Source: Apostichopus japonicus (taxonomy: Eukaryota > Echinodermata > Holothuroidea > Aspidochirotida > Stichopodidae). From it: DNA of 64,000 nt. Below, piece after piece: positions 35,601 to 47,393 of the stretch. Position 1 is the stretch's first letter; each line of letters begins with the position of its first letter. The notes under the pieces are model-generated. The model was not told the DNA's origin. It saw only the letters and a program-made list of their open reading frames with translations, and ran no database searches. The stretch covers positions 27,045,168 to 27,109,167 of the forward strand of contig NC_092569.1 in NCBI RefSeq assembly GCF_037975245.1. Direction: 5' to 3'. The position numbers were made by a program, and so were the translations under genes.

Positions 35601-36666
35601 TTTATTTTTCTACTTGAAAAACTTGTTTTTTTTGTCGTGAAATTTTATCGATATTACACGAGGTATGGTACGCAATGTCCAACTTTCTCAACATTGAAAT
35701 ATGTCGTCTTAAAAAAATCATAGAAATGTTTTTAATATAAATTCTTCTTTAGCTTTATTATTTGCTTCATTGATTTAATGTTATACAAAATATGATAGCG
35801 CCACAATGAAATATTCTCCAGCCTTCAAATATGTCATATTAATATCAATTTGATATATTTTTTAAAAGTCACGCAGGTCTATTTTTGTCCGTTCGTGTAT
35901 GCAGTAATCAGTTGAGCTTGCCTACTCACCAGTAACAGAGAAGTCCACCGTGAATGTTTCATCTCTAAATTCCGAGTTGAGTAGGATTACTTTATATTGC
36001 TGGTTATTAGTGAATTGAGTGTTCTTTATAACGAGTGATCCATTTTGTAATACGTCATATTCGTGACTTTCGTGACCTCTACCAATCTTATATCCACTCT
36101 CTAATCTAATCAATGGTTCTATTTCATCAGATTCATCAAACCAATACACGCCTTTAATGTTTGGATCAAAGTCACAAGGTAGTATGACACTCTCTCCGCA
36201 AGAGCCACTAACGTGAGGTGAGCAACGGTTTCCTGCGAGTGTAAAAATATAAATAAAAACAAAACTTATTTTAATTTAGAGGAACACTTTAAGAGAATTG
36301 TGATATGATGTTCCCTTGTCGAAATGCATAATACACGCGATTTTCAACGGTCACCGCGTAAGGACAAGTGTTTACTATATTGTAATATTCCCCGCTGAAG
36401 AGCACTCGTACCGACAGTTTGAGTACATAAACGTATGTGTTAGAATCAATATGACGACATAAACTTGGATTAAATAGTGACATTGTTAAGTTTAAAGATG
36501 CTAGAAAACTCGTCATTTTGGTAGTATTAGGGGTTTAGCACTGATTGACGTACTCTCTTAATAGGGCGATTTCAATAGAAAACATACCATTCGCTGAACC
36601 AAGGAAAAGAAGTAGAGTAACCAGAAAATATATGCCGACTGCTCTTTTCCAGCCAGAGAATTCCAT
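32653..36666 (-). CDS. Gene 4: GPI-anchored Ig(x3)-CCP surface receptor-like protein
   Basis: Six minus-strand exons, all joined in phase 1, total 1455 bp (484 aa). Exon 1 (36666-36588): signal peptide MEFSGWKRAVGIYFLV then LLLFLGSAN, donor GTATGT. Exons 2-4 (36232-35930, 35059-34760, 34355-34050): three Ig-like V-type domains, residues about 27-127, 128-227 and 228-329, each with an N-terminal Cys, a B-strand Cys (LPCDF, SCCFN, INCHF), a Trp, a DPLIQ/EPLIR motif, NGSL and YKVIL. Exon 5 (33540-33163): a CCP domain (FCTNLLPPNHG, YNCEEGF, VECILDD, DWTGPIPKC) then a Thr-rich stalk with two TTSVA units. Exon 6 (32741-32653): GGSNGSHLRVHLAFITLAAI then TPFLFLITW-stop, a GPI-type tail. Predicted on the cell surface. 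An immune-recognition role is plausible from the domain mix and tandem copies but unproven. The family is not one I can name. Confidence 0.85.
33605..33920 (+). mobile_element. tRNA-derived SINE (family S2), intron 4 of gene 4
   Basis: TGGCCGATTGGATTATGG (box A), GGGGTTTGATTCCCGGCC (box B), and a body to GATTATTAAACGCAACG. Same position as the copy in gene 3. Confidence 0.65.
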
Positions 36667-36906
36667 TTTTCTTGAATCTTTTCTACCTGGTAATAAATGA
36701 ATGATATAAGTTATTTCAAAAATTAACAACGACAAGGTTAAACTCGACTGTTGCTTGGCGGTATGAATATTTATGTTTCTGGTAACAGGAATCTGTAATC
36801 TGTATCCATAATCCAGGAATTAGATACATGATGATAAAAACGAGGTCTCAAAGTTTTAAAATTTCTTCATCAAAGTATCATCTGATAATTGTCACGATAT
36901 GTCATA
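36667..36906. promoter_or_regulatory. 5' flank of gene 4
   Basis: Only about 240 bp separate the gene 4 start codon from block X'. On the minus strand TTCATTTATTACCAG just upstream of the ATG looks like an acceptor, so a 5' UTR intron is possible. CATAAATATTCATAC could be a TATA-like element. Both are weak. Confidence 0.3.
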
Positions 36907-37525
36907 CCACTTGTTACACATTCATTTCTTACTTACGGCTAGGCTTGTCAATAAAAAGTGGTAATTCTGTGTAAATTGTCAGATTCAAACCACCAGGGGT
37001 GTACTCTGTACAATCATAGCACGTTGGTAAAAAGCCCTCATTCACAGTTTTACGAAGCATTCAAACCAGTAGAATCACTACGGTTGAGTGGTACGGACTA
37101 CCGTCTGTGACACGAAGGTCTGGTGTTCGATTCCTACCTTCGCCTGATGAGTTCCAAAGGATGAAACCGGTCGTGAAGTGGAAGTTTGCTGGTGTATTTT
37201 GTCTTTATAAACTTATAAACGAAAGAGATACATTGAAAAGACTATGTTAAATGAAATATTATACGACCAAGGCAAATGAACATATATAGTAATTTAACCT
37301 CCACCAGGATTATCACCCGGCCAGCCCGTTTCATATGTGGACAGTCACCCTAGGCTATGGACACCGATTGTCTGTCCTGAGGTTCGAAACCCGCATGAAG
37401 TCGTTAATTCACTGCAGGATATATTCCACATGTATCGAACAATGCTAGTCCTCTCTTGGTGACATATTTGGCTATCAATCGTGAGGCTAACCATCTCCAA
37501 ACTCATTTGTGAATCCTAAAACCCT

Positions 37526-37702
<177 letters not shown>

Positions 37703-37831
37703 GGAATAACGGAAAAAACCGTTAAACAACTATGCTGCATGTAGAGAAAGGCTGGATCTCGAGTGAGATACAATAATTGAATTAGGTAAGTGATTGGAAG
37801 TAAAACAGCCAATGTTTGGTTTTTGCAGAGC

Positions 37832-37858
37832 TTTCGAGCAAAACTAGCTCTTCTTCAG
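37832..37858 (-). ncRNA. hammerhead-ribozyme-like motif (X' copy)
   Basis: Identical to the motif at 25882-25908, inside the duplicated Penelope-like remnant (about 37730-38240). Confidence 0.5.
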
Positions 37859-38736
37859 TGCATGATCACCGAAAGTGACAAGGAGTAGCAGGAATTGAAA
37901 CTATTTTAAAGAGAAGATGTCGGCATGGTTGTAAAGGCAAAGCGACTTCCTAATTTCTGCTGAATTGAGCAGAAGTTTTAGAAATTCGGATTATTTTAAT
38001 CCGCGTCGGATTATTTTAATCCGATTCCGTCGTAATTGTAAAGGAATTGTTTTGGTTTATCTGGGACGGCAAATCGTTTCTGATGTTTAAACCGAATGGT
38101 GCCGTGGTCTTTAGGTTTAGTTCCCAGAAATTTTCTTTCGCTTTCCTAGATTTATCTGTCCAAGAATCGTTCTGGTTAATGGCAATAACACGCAAATTAT
38201 CAATTGAATGATTTTGGAGATTGAAGTGATTTGCTGATTTGGAGATTGGAGTAAATATATATATATTTACATATATATGTTAATGAAATGGAGGTAAACG
38301 ACAAAGGCAAATTAATATATATAATTAAAAACGTAATGAGTTGGAAAATCCAGAACAGTGAAAAAACTTCCAGCCTACACCAGGATTCGAATCCGGGCCT
38401 CCAGCTTTATATGCGGATACCCTAACCACTAGGCTATGGACGCTGATTGTATGTCCAGAGGTTCGAAACCGGTAAGGAAGGTCGTAATTCCACTGTAAGC
38501 GTTAGTCACCTGTATCGAATAATACAAGGTTCTGTTTGGGTGACATATTTACCACACTCTAGAGATCAAACATGATGCTAACTAACTCGAAATCATTTGT
38601 GATTCTTAAAGCCGGATTTCGAAAGAGATACTTTGAACAGATTTCATGTTAATGAAATGGAGGTAAACCACAATGGTAAATGAATATATATAATTGAAAA
38701 CGTAATGAATTGGAAAATCCAGAATAGTGAAACATA

Positions 38737-38846
<110 letters not shown>

Positions 38847-40662
38847 GTATATATAACTTGCAGCTTCAAAGTGTAGTCCTTGGTTTTAGAATCAAAATAT
38901 ACTATTCACATTGCTCTAATTTGTTACCTGTTCACGGTCGTTGATCCATGTTAGATTTATAAAACTCTCAGATCAGTTCTTATGTTCCGATACCAATGTA
39001 GCACAACAAGTTGACTGGTATGTCACGTACAATGTGCCCCTCAATGGCAATGCCTAACGTGTTATAGAATATTCTGAGGGCAAAGACAATATTTGTGTTT
39101 AGTTAACCCTTCAGTGGTACAATACATTTAGGTATTCAAGATAACACTGATTTAGGTTATATCACTAAATCGAAGCAAAGTTCGTCATTTTCATTGTAAA
39201 GTCTTCAATAGAAATCAAACTGGATATGGTACCTGAGATTTTTAGTGTTTGTCTACCTGCGATAGTGGTTATTTTTATCAGTTAGGTTTGCATACCAGTC
39301 AGCTAAGTGACTGTAAATCAATATTGTCGAAGAAACGAAACCGATTCACTAAACACGAGTCAAAGATTAGGTCAAAAGCTCGTTCGTGCTTTCATGGCGT
39401 CTATTTTAAAATTAGCAATCATTCTGTATCTAAACATAATTATGCCATGTTTAATGATCTTAGATATTATGATCTCAAAATAGTTATATTATAATATAAT
39501 TTTTTGTTCTTCCTTGGCTGAAAATATCCCTGATAACTTCGAATATTAACAATTACTCACGGCTTAAGGGGTGACCGTTTGCTTGATATTAATATACAAT
39601 GATACTTAACACATGTCCTGTTTATGACAATATCTATTTCTGAAACAAAACAGGTGTATTTATAATTCTGCATTACTCCATTCCATTGCAAACGCAAAAA
39701 AAAGCATTCCTTTAAGAATCGTTCCGTTACATCTCGATCTACGAAAGGTATATATGTTGAATACGGGGGATGCAGCACGAGGCACACTCAGGCAATCACG
39801 GAGTGAGAAATTAGTACAGCTTTACCACTTCTCTGAGCTTAAGACCAAAGACATCAAAATGTAACTAGTCAAGTCACTTTAACTCCAAACTATCGGTAAC
39901 TAAACTCCCATAACTGATCTTATTGGGATTTACCTACCCTTGTATTGAAATTAATGATTGATATTACTCATAATTGCTTCCTTGACGATTTCCAAGTACA
40001 CTACGCGGAAACAACTCACAGTCTTGGAATGTCACATGTTTAACTTCTAAACAAGAGTCGCTTCCTTATATGGTCATCTGCTGGTTTTCGGGAGAATTGC
40101 CAACACGTGTAGCCTACTTAGAGACATTCCAAGGAAACAGCAACCGGAAATGGAAGCTGTTCCTCTGTTTTGTCCGTAACAGAATTGTGATATCTTATTG
40201 TCAGAAAGATATTTATTTTTGTTATCATTTTCTTTAAATTCTTTGTTAATACATTTTTAAAGAAAAAAAAAAGAATCAAGACTTGAAATTTTTGTACGGC
40301 TTTCATGTATTGATGTAAGTTAGTCCTATTTTCTTAAAATATTTGCTTATGACTTTCTTGGTGTCTGGGAAATTGTGAGGGAATCTTTCTGTTCTTTTTA
40401 AAAACAGTTGTTTGCAAATTATTAGTTGATATTCACTGGATAATTGATCAGTTTGTTGTTACGACTATATTAAGGAAAACATCTTAAGATCTTACAATGG
40501 GCGCGTTTGAAAAGGTGGAGTGAAAAAGTGTTTAAGAATATTCATAAACGGAGATCGAGAAATCGGCTGGCTTGTCGATTAACGTAGCCAGAATATCTAA
40601 TTGTAAACCCGATTCTTAATTGTTGCAGGTTTTTGTAGTCAAAGCCGCTCTTAGATATGTTT

Positions 40663-40694
<32 letters not shown>

Positions 40695-42289
40695 GGCCTC
40701 AATTTGAATCAAGAATAGCAGAGGCCCAATTAAAATGCAATGGATTTGGCCCTAGATACGACGAAACCCACTCACCATGAACAGTCCTCCAAAATAAAGA
40801 AAACATTTTGAACTTCAAAATGGTGCATTCTGAAGCATCTTTTGACTATAATATTGTTCTTGTATAAGGTCTAAAAGCAAGATTATTCTAAAAACTACAC
40901 TCTAATTGAATGTTTGGGTAAGGTTCGGGTAATTGGGTAGTTAACGCAAGAAGTAAACAGGCTAAGTATGTAATTGCGTTTGACTGCATAAAAGGCTTAA
41001 TTGCGCAAACACTACGTATAAATGTGTACGTTAGTGCATTGAAATAGGGCAAACAAGGAGCATATAGTTTTATTTTATTTATGCTTATTTTCTGAGCGTA
41101 GACATCATTTTAGTTTTATCTTGTTAATTCTGTTGTTTACACTCTAGTGTGTTATTTGCTTGTTTCAGTCAGTCAATAGATCGAATGAACAACGATTTAT
41201 AAGAGTGAAGCAAGGGAATGAACTCAATACCAAAGTATCCACAAAACTTCTTCTAAGCAAACATTTGCAGGTATAATTCAGTACATTGGATACACATGTA
41301 AATATAATATGTGATACTGGTTATCATTGTCATGCAATGAAAGTCAACTCTGATGATAAATGCTGATTGATAATCATATCTAAATTGTTACCTGTATGCT
41401 TTATTGGACAAATTTAGCCTTTATTCTGGTAAACTTTTTGAATCTCTGAAATGTATACTATATCGTTTATGAAATTAGTTAAAATGTTTGATTGCAATGG
41501 GAGTCGAACCATTTACTAAATGACTACCAGCTCCATGTTCTATCAAACTGTATCAAAAAGACTTGACAAGGTACAAAAAAAGCAATTTGCATATTAAGTA
41601 GTGATGTAGTTCTTCGTTACGATATTTCTATAAATATAATTGATATACAAAGTCTTTTGGAAGGGCATTTCTTGCCAATTCAAAGAACACTAATAAAGAT
41701 AACACTTAATATTTCGTGATATTACTGTCTATAGTTCGTTCCCCTGTATTGAATACTTCCTCTACTTCCTTTATTTGCATGTTCCTTGTTTTTCTCTACA
41801 TAGTTTTGTTTCTAGTGTTCAGTAAATTTGTGTCCATAATCCCCATTGTTTGATTGTTTACAAACTGCTAAAGTTCCGTTGTGATTTCTGGCAGGCTTTA
41901 CCACAAGCTAGTTAGGTAGGAAAGCCACCAAAGTCACGTTGGGCCTTTGTATATATTATTTTTTTCAATTCTTATATTTATTTTATTTTGCTTTGTTAGT
42001 TAGCCTACTTATTGCAGGAAATTGTTGACCCCTTGTCCCTTCGTTAGTTGTATTGGAATTACTGAGTCTAAAAACTTTGGTAATGTATGTTGAACATTCA
42101 CCAAGATAATCCAAGCTGGCATACATCTGCAGTAGTGACAAACCAGAATATGATAGATATTAATTTCCAAACAGTATTTAGGTTACCGATGTAGTAACAT
42201 CTTGCAACCGAGGAACTGGTTGATGCCTGTGTTAGACAACGCAATTAGACGATTCTGTTAGACGCCGGTAACCCACACAATGGTACGCC

Positions 42290-42770
42290 GATACCTCACA
42301 CAACTAGCGGGCGAGGGAACGAGCTGTCGAAGGAACGAGCGGGCGAGAAATATCTAGGTAGGTCTGCTACTGAGAAACTTATTCATGCTGTAATCTCGAG
42401 TAGGCTTGATTATGGCAATTCTCTTTTATTTTTGTGTAGCTACATCCCAACTATCGAAATTACAGAGGATCAAACACGGCTGCTCTAATCGTCCACAGGT
42501 CGAACAGGTCCACCCTCCCATAACTTATATACTGGAAGAACTACACTGGTTACCAAAAAGACTTCGGAATGACTGCAAAATCCTCCCATGTGCGTTCGCA
42601 TTATCAATTTCAACTTCAGGTTCCAATTTCACGCACAGGATAGTTCGGTAACCATAGCTTCTAGAAGGCTGCACAACGTATATGGAACTCCATCCCGTTT
42701 GATCTTAGGTCTTTGGTCTTAGGTCTTGGGTCTTAGGTCTTTGGATTCTATTAGTCTATTATTCAATGTC
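42290..42770 (+). mobile_element. CR1/L2-like LINE fragment (thumb to C-terminus)
   Basis: The plus strand encodes YLGRSATEKLIHAVISSRLD and YGNSLLF, then a homologue of the APRIWxSLP region with several breaks and a CTTAGGTCTTTGG tandem stutter near 42705-42745. Homologous to 30225-30520 but about 330 bp longer at its 5' side. Confidence 0.65.
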
Positions 42771-43008
42771 TTCGATATGCTAAAATAATATTATTTGCCG
42801 AAGACACTAATATTTTCTTCGATTCCCAAAATCTACTCTCATCACATAAAACTGTTTCTACTGACCTAACTAAATTTTCCAGCTGGTTTGCAGCAAACAA
42901 ATTATCTCTTAACATTGAAAAAACTAATTATATGGTGTTTAATGCTAGTCACTCATTCAGATGGGATCACATTATTACCATGAATGATAAAATTATTAAT
43001 CGGGTTAA
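42771..43008 (+). mobile_element. second LINE, reverse-transcriptase palm segment
   Basis: The plus strand encodes LFAEDTNIFFDSQNLL, FSSWFAANKLSLNIEKTNYM and VFNASHSF, a non-LTR reverse transcriptase with AEDT where the catalytic ADDT/YADD motif is expected. The element is split by the insertion at 43009-45209 and continues at 45217-45591. Confidence 0.75.
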
Positions 43009-44241
43009 AGGGGCGTATCCAGGATTTTCTAACCCCGGGGGCGCGAATTACTATCTAAGCGGAGCGCCACCATCAGTTGGCGCGCAGCGTACAAGAAAAT
43101 TTCGGGTTTTGATACCCCCCAGATCACCGGAAATGGCACTTCTCGGGCTTGAAATGACCAACCAAATGTACACTTTTGCCTGAGAACCAAGTATTTCCCA
43201 ATAGTTTTTTTTTCCATCCAAAACCTTTTTGAAGATTGTCACCAGTCACACATCATGTTCGACCTCATCGCATCTCCTGTGGATCATTGCTTTTTGTAGG
43301 TGATTCTACGTCGCGGCCCACAATACCCAACAGCCCCACTTTTGAAGGTATTAAGCCCATTTTTTGTTCAGAATTTCAAAACTCACATTTCTCGTGATTA
43401 AACTCACTTCAAAACATATACCCATAATGTTGCAAAAAATTTCATCTATGGACAACCAATATAGAAAAACCTCCTTGAACCCCTAACAGACTGGTCAAAA
43501 TTTCACGAGTAGAGGGAAGTATGATGAAGAATGTTGGTGAGGAAATTTTCGAAAATTCCGACACAGTTAATTTTTTGGTGTAGAAATATTGAAACCTCCT
43601 ATAACGGCTATTATTAAACTTTGTTGAAGGAAATGAAAAAAAATACCAGATATTTCGGAAACCGAACACTACACACATAGGTCAAGGAGGCGGGGGGGGG
43701 GGGGGGGCTAACGAAATGTTTCTTTCTGAAAATTCGGGCAATATGCTGAGAATTTTTCGGGCACCTATACTGAAAGAAAAATACATTGCAATGATGTAGC
43801 TAAAGGAAATGAATAGTTTAAAAATCATCTCCTTGGTAATTAAAGTTGTAAGCTTGGCCGACTAATTAGCCATTACTAATGTAAAAGAGAGTTTTGACAT
43901 AATTGGACCTCCATGCTTTTTCTCCATCTACATAGGACAATTCGTTGTTTATATGAGCATCCCGCGGTATACTGCGCAACTTTCAGTGACCGTACGGTAC
44001 ATGATGGCATGCGATGTAATAACCGATGCTTGCTTATATGATATTGACATTAACATGTTGAACTCGCGCGGAGCGCGCGAAAATTTGGTTTATATTTTTC
44101 GGGCAAGTCGTTACAGCTCCCCAAATCAAATTGGGCTCCTTTGACTACACATAGACAGTTTTTGAGGCTGTTCATCCTGAAACGCCATTTTCATGCTCAC
44201 TGATATGATGTGATATCTGCTGTTTGCTTTATAAATTTGAA

Positions 44242-44485
44242 CAGGCGCGTAGCGAATAATTAGCCAAGGGAGGGGCGAAGCCGGTAGGCGAACTATCTAA
44301 GCGTAGCGCCAGGGTTGGCGCGAAGCGTACAAGAAAATTTTTGCCAAAAATGCCTCCCAGATCGCTGGAAATGACACTTCCCATGCCTTGTAAGTTGCAT
44401 CTAAGCATTTTCTATTTCGAATTTACTAGCGATATCATAAAAAGTATGCTCGGGGGGGGGGGGGGGCGGTCGCCCCATTCCCGAA
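44242..44485 (+). mobile_element. nested hAT-like MITE
   Basis: CAGGCGCGTAGC start, then GCCAAGGGAGGGGCGAA, the shared core, and a poly-G run with GGTCGCCCC. Nearly the same sequence as the element cut by the window's left edge; the right end seems truncated. Confidence 0.65.
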
Positions 44486-44834
44486 ATGCGTCATGTTCCC
44501 CGACGACTCGGTCGAGTTCGAGACCAGCCACAGTTGGTTTCATAGTACAATTGTTTAAGGCGTCCAAACACACACACGCGTTATGATAGACCATATATAG
44601 TATATATATATATAGATACATTAGTGAGAGAGGAAAAATGGAAACGTCAAAAATGGAGGAGTTGTCGGTTTAAGGGGTAGGGTCACTGGTTTCCCGGCCA
44701 TGTGTATATAATAGGGTTCAGCGCTGTCATGATGTCTCTGTTCCTCTGTTTCTTCCCGGTGTCTTGGCGTTTATCTTCTACTCCCTCCTTTTCTCCTTTC
44801 TCTCCTTCTTCTTTTTCTTTTCCTTTTCCCTTCC

Positions 44835-45090
44835 TTCCTCCTCCTCCTCCTCCTCCTCCTCCTCCTCCTCCTCCTCCTCCTCCTCCTCCTCCTCCTCCTC
44901 CTCCTCCTCCTCCTCCTCCTCCTCCTCCTCCTCCTCCTCCTCCTCCTCCTCCTCCTCCTCCTCCTCCTCCTCCTCCTCCTCCTCCTCCTCCTCCTCCTCC
45001 GCCTCCGCCTCCTCCTCCTCCTCCTCCTCCTCCTCCTCCTCCTCCTCCTCCTCCTCCTCCTCCTCCTCCTCCTCCTCCTCCTCCTCCTCT
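44835..45090. repeat. (TCC)n microsatellite, about 85 units
   Basis: Almost pure CCT repeat with two GCC interruptions near 45001-45009. Three frames per strand stay open (poly-Pro, poly-Ser, poly-Gly, poly-Glu) and are not genes. Confidence 0.97.
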
Positions 45091-45216
45091 TTCCCCCCTT
45101 TTTTCCCTTTTTCCCCTCTTTTTTCCTTTTTTCTTTTCTTTTTTTTCTCTCCTCTTTTTCTTACCCGAGGGGCGCGCCCCCCCAACGCCCCACCTCTGGA
45201 TACGCGCTTGGGTTAA

Positions 45217-45591
45217 CATTACTAAGTTCTTGGTGAACACATAGACAATAAACTTTCGTGGCGTGATCATATATTTGGTCAGGAACCTATTCTACAAATC
45301 TTAATCACCTATGTGTCCTCCAGAAGAGAGCTATCCGCCATATTTCACATGCTGCACAACGTGACCATACTAGCCCACTATTCAAAAGATTTAATTTATT
45401 AAAACTAAATGATATAATAAGTGTCCAGCTTGCAACATTTGCATATAAAGCATGGAATGGATTGCTACCCGAGGCTTTTAAAGATGTTATTTATAGTTAT
45501 AGACTAATCCAAAACCATCAAGCACGCCAATGTAATAACGCACATGTTTTATCCCATATATAAGACTAATTATATATAAGACAAATTACTA
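45217..45591 (+). mobile_element. second LINE, distal piece
   Basis: Continuation of the 42771-43008 LINE beyond the hAT-like insertion: DNKLSWRDHI near 45243, then remnants such as ATFAYKAWNGLLPEAFKDV. Ends in an AT-rich tail with short ACTATTAAT repeats. Confidence 0.65.
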
Positions 45592-45607
45592 TTAATATTT
45601 ATATTAT

Positions 45608-45735
45608 GTGTAAAAGTAAGTTGGCCTGACGTTTCGATCCTAGCAGGATCTTCTTCAGAGGCTTAGCCAACTTACTTTTACACATTCTATTACACAGGCT
45701 CTCTAAAAGCAGTTTGCTAACAGTTTTATTTTATT
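45608..45735. mobile_element. 128-bp internally collapsed Penelope-like element
   Basis: The left end (GTGTAAAAGTAAGTTGGCC plus ribozyme-like motif) is joined directly to the inverted right end (GCCAACTTACTTTTACACAT...GTTTGCTAACAG), with no coding sequence. A 16-bp target duplication TTAATATTTATATTAT flanks it (45592-45607 and 45736-45751). The block X partner (near 30500) has the empty site. Confidence 0.8.
45628..45658 (-). ncRNA. hammerhead-ribozyme-like motif with intact core
   Basis: The minus strand reads CTGAAGA, stem II GATCCT-GCT-AGGATC, GAAAC, GTC. All core positions of the minimal Penelope-type hammerhead fit (CUGANGA, GAAA, GUC). Stem III is almost absent, consistent with the dimer model proposed for animal Penelope-like ends. 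Confidence 0.6.
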
Positions 45736-45754
45736 TTAATATTTATATTATTAT

Positions 45755-46350
45755 CACTATAGATGAACGGCATTTTCATTTTGTTCATTTCGTTTGATTA
45801 TACTCAGAAAAACGGAAACATAAGTAATTGATAGGAAGTCAAGATAGTTAAGGGTAAAATAATGTTAATATGATAAGAATGCTTCAACATAATACCCCCT
45901 ACTAGTATTTATGTTTCAACATAAGATTCCACAACAAGTATTTCCTGTTTTCGTTCTTGTAACATCTACATGAATTTATACTAAGAAAGTTGGAAGTCCT
46001 TTAAGAAACATTTCGTCAGTTAACAGATTAGTAATGAAAGGAGGCCAACTAAATTATATCATTAGCTGCTATAGTTGTTAGTAGTAATGCTACTCAGTAT
46101 ATCAAATTAAAAGGAATTCTTGAATTAAATCAATGAAATGATGTCTTCACAGGGTATTATAATAACGACCATTTGTCGTAATTTGCTTGCTATCAATATA
46201 CAGTTCTGGCGATATATTATCGACCAACCAACAAAAGTGAGTCAACAATTTCGGGACTTTCTTTATTCATTTTAGTCAAATTTGCCTTTCTTCATTCCTA
46301 AAAGGAATTTTCAATTTTAAACGTGCACAACATATTCCATCAAGGGTTAA
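45755..46350. repeat. tandem block Y, copy C, proximal piece
   Basis: Collinear with 18950-19535 of copy A. Interrupted at the TTAA of 46347-46350 by the 14-kb transposon and resumes at 60536. Confidence 0.88.
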
Positions 46351-46368
46351 AGAGGCGTGGTCGTGACG
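46351..46368 (+). repeat. left terminal inverted repeat of the transposon
   Basis: AGAGGCGTGGTCGTGACG pairs with 60518-60535; 13 of the first 14 bases match. Confidence 0.85.
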
Positions 46369-46394
46369 TAGTGGCTTTTAGAATATTTCTTCTG

Positions 46395-46446
46395 GACGTC
46401 AGAGTTTGGTACAGTACATTTCTCTGACGTCACGAAGGTGACGTCA
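46395..46446 (+). promoter_or_regulatory. cluster of CRE-like TGACGTCA palindromes
   Basis: Two perfect TGACGTCA octamers at 46425-46432 and 46439-46446, 14 bp apart, plus a GACGTC at 46395. They lie just inside the transposon's left end, upstream of the transposase. TGACGTCA is the classical CREB/ATF site. A role in the transposase promoter is inference. Confidence 0.45.
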
Positions 46447-47330
46447 CTCAGTACTTTTACGAATGATCACCGCGACGAACATCGGCAACTTTCTCCTGTA
46501 TGCAGTCTGCTACATGTACAGTTTCATATAGTCGAGGGATAGGTGACAAAGACCTAACGGTTTCCTCAGCACATTGTGGACACCTTGAATGTCATCTCAC
46601 TGCATGTAGTTTTTGCTGGTAAGTGCGTAACTTTCAGCATGCATAAACTTTTAAAAATGTTTGATATGCCTAGGTCCTCCAACCATAGGTGAACAAGTCA
46701 TACATTGATGTAGGCCTATAACTGAAAGTCAATTGCTTTCTCTCGATCAAGGTGAAGCAAGAACATACAGTATTCCAAGAACCTTTCAAATAATTGATTA
46801 GAAATAGGCTCAGGCCTAATGTTTGTTGCTAAAGCCTCGAGGCCTAACTTCTTTGTGTAGGTTTTATTCTGTCAAGGGACCTCTTTGGACTTATTTTTAG
46901 TTATGGACAATATCAGCATTGATTTACCTCTATGATGAACTGAAGTAGTGCCAGGGCTTTATTTTCTCAGTTTGAAACTTGTAAGATTGTATCTGAGGAC
47001 AGTTTATCCTCTCATCATGAGAACAGGTGTAAAATATGTTTAGATCGAACTTGAGGTTTCCCCCTCCCACACAAGATATATTCACGTTGCAGATATATTC
47101 TAATTAGTAGGAGTTGTATGTGGATCACCTAGTTAACTACAAGTTTGCATAATAAATTGCCTAGCTGGTTGTATTCAATTGCTGGAGTCACATCAGACCA
47201 AAGTTGATGAAGACTTATACATAAAAACATGTTGTTCTGTTAAGTAGAAAGTGGTGTGAGTGAAATTTGTGCTTTGACAGCCCTTGCAACTGCTTGTTTT
47301 TGTTACACTTTGTTGAAGGTTGTTTCACAG

Positions 47331-47393
47331 TGATGAAGAAGGTATTGCAGCCCTATCCCATGGTGAAGAAGAACTATTGTGTATTGATGAAGG
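47331..47393 (+). CDS. possible upstream exon of the transposase gene
   Basis: 63 bp between an acceptor TGTTTCACAG and a donor GTGAGT, reading DEEGIAALSHGEEELLCIDE, an acidic stretch like those ahead of Kolobok transposase cores. Its join to 48631 is not traced. No THAP-type zinc finger was found in 46450-48600. Confidence 0.3.

Larger units (their letters stand above)
30521..36906. repeat. tandem block Y, copy B
   Basis: Collinear with copies A and C. It lacks about 900 bp present in A (about 19270-20150) and has none of the A- or C-specific insertions. It is the only copy in the window with all gene exons. Confidence 0.85.
43009..45209. mobile_element. composite hAT-like insertion inside the LINE
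   Basis: Left end AGGGGCGTATCCAGGATTT; right end, read inward, AAGCGCGTATCCAGAGGTGG. The flanks repeat GGGTTAA (43002-43008 and 45210-45216). The MITE core is near 43045-43150. A second MITE-type sequence with CAGGCGCGTAGC is nested from 44242 and a TCC array lies at 44835-45090. No transposase is recognised. Poly-G tracts at 43693-43709 and 44454-44466 are typical of this repeat group. Confidence 0.72.

Noticed and set aside
44683-45270. Open frames of 135-195 codons (poly-Pro, poly-Ser, poly-Gly, poly-Glu)
   Set aside because: Translations of the TCC microsatellite in a transposon; open on both strands only because of the repeat.
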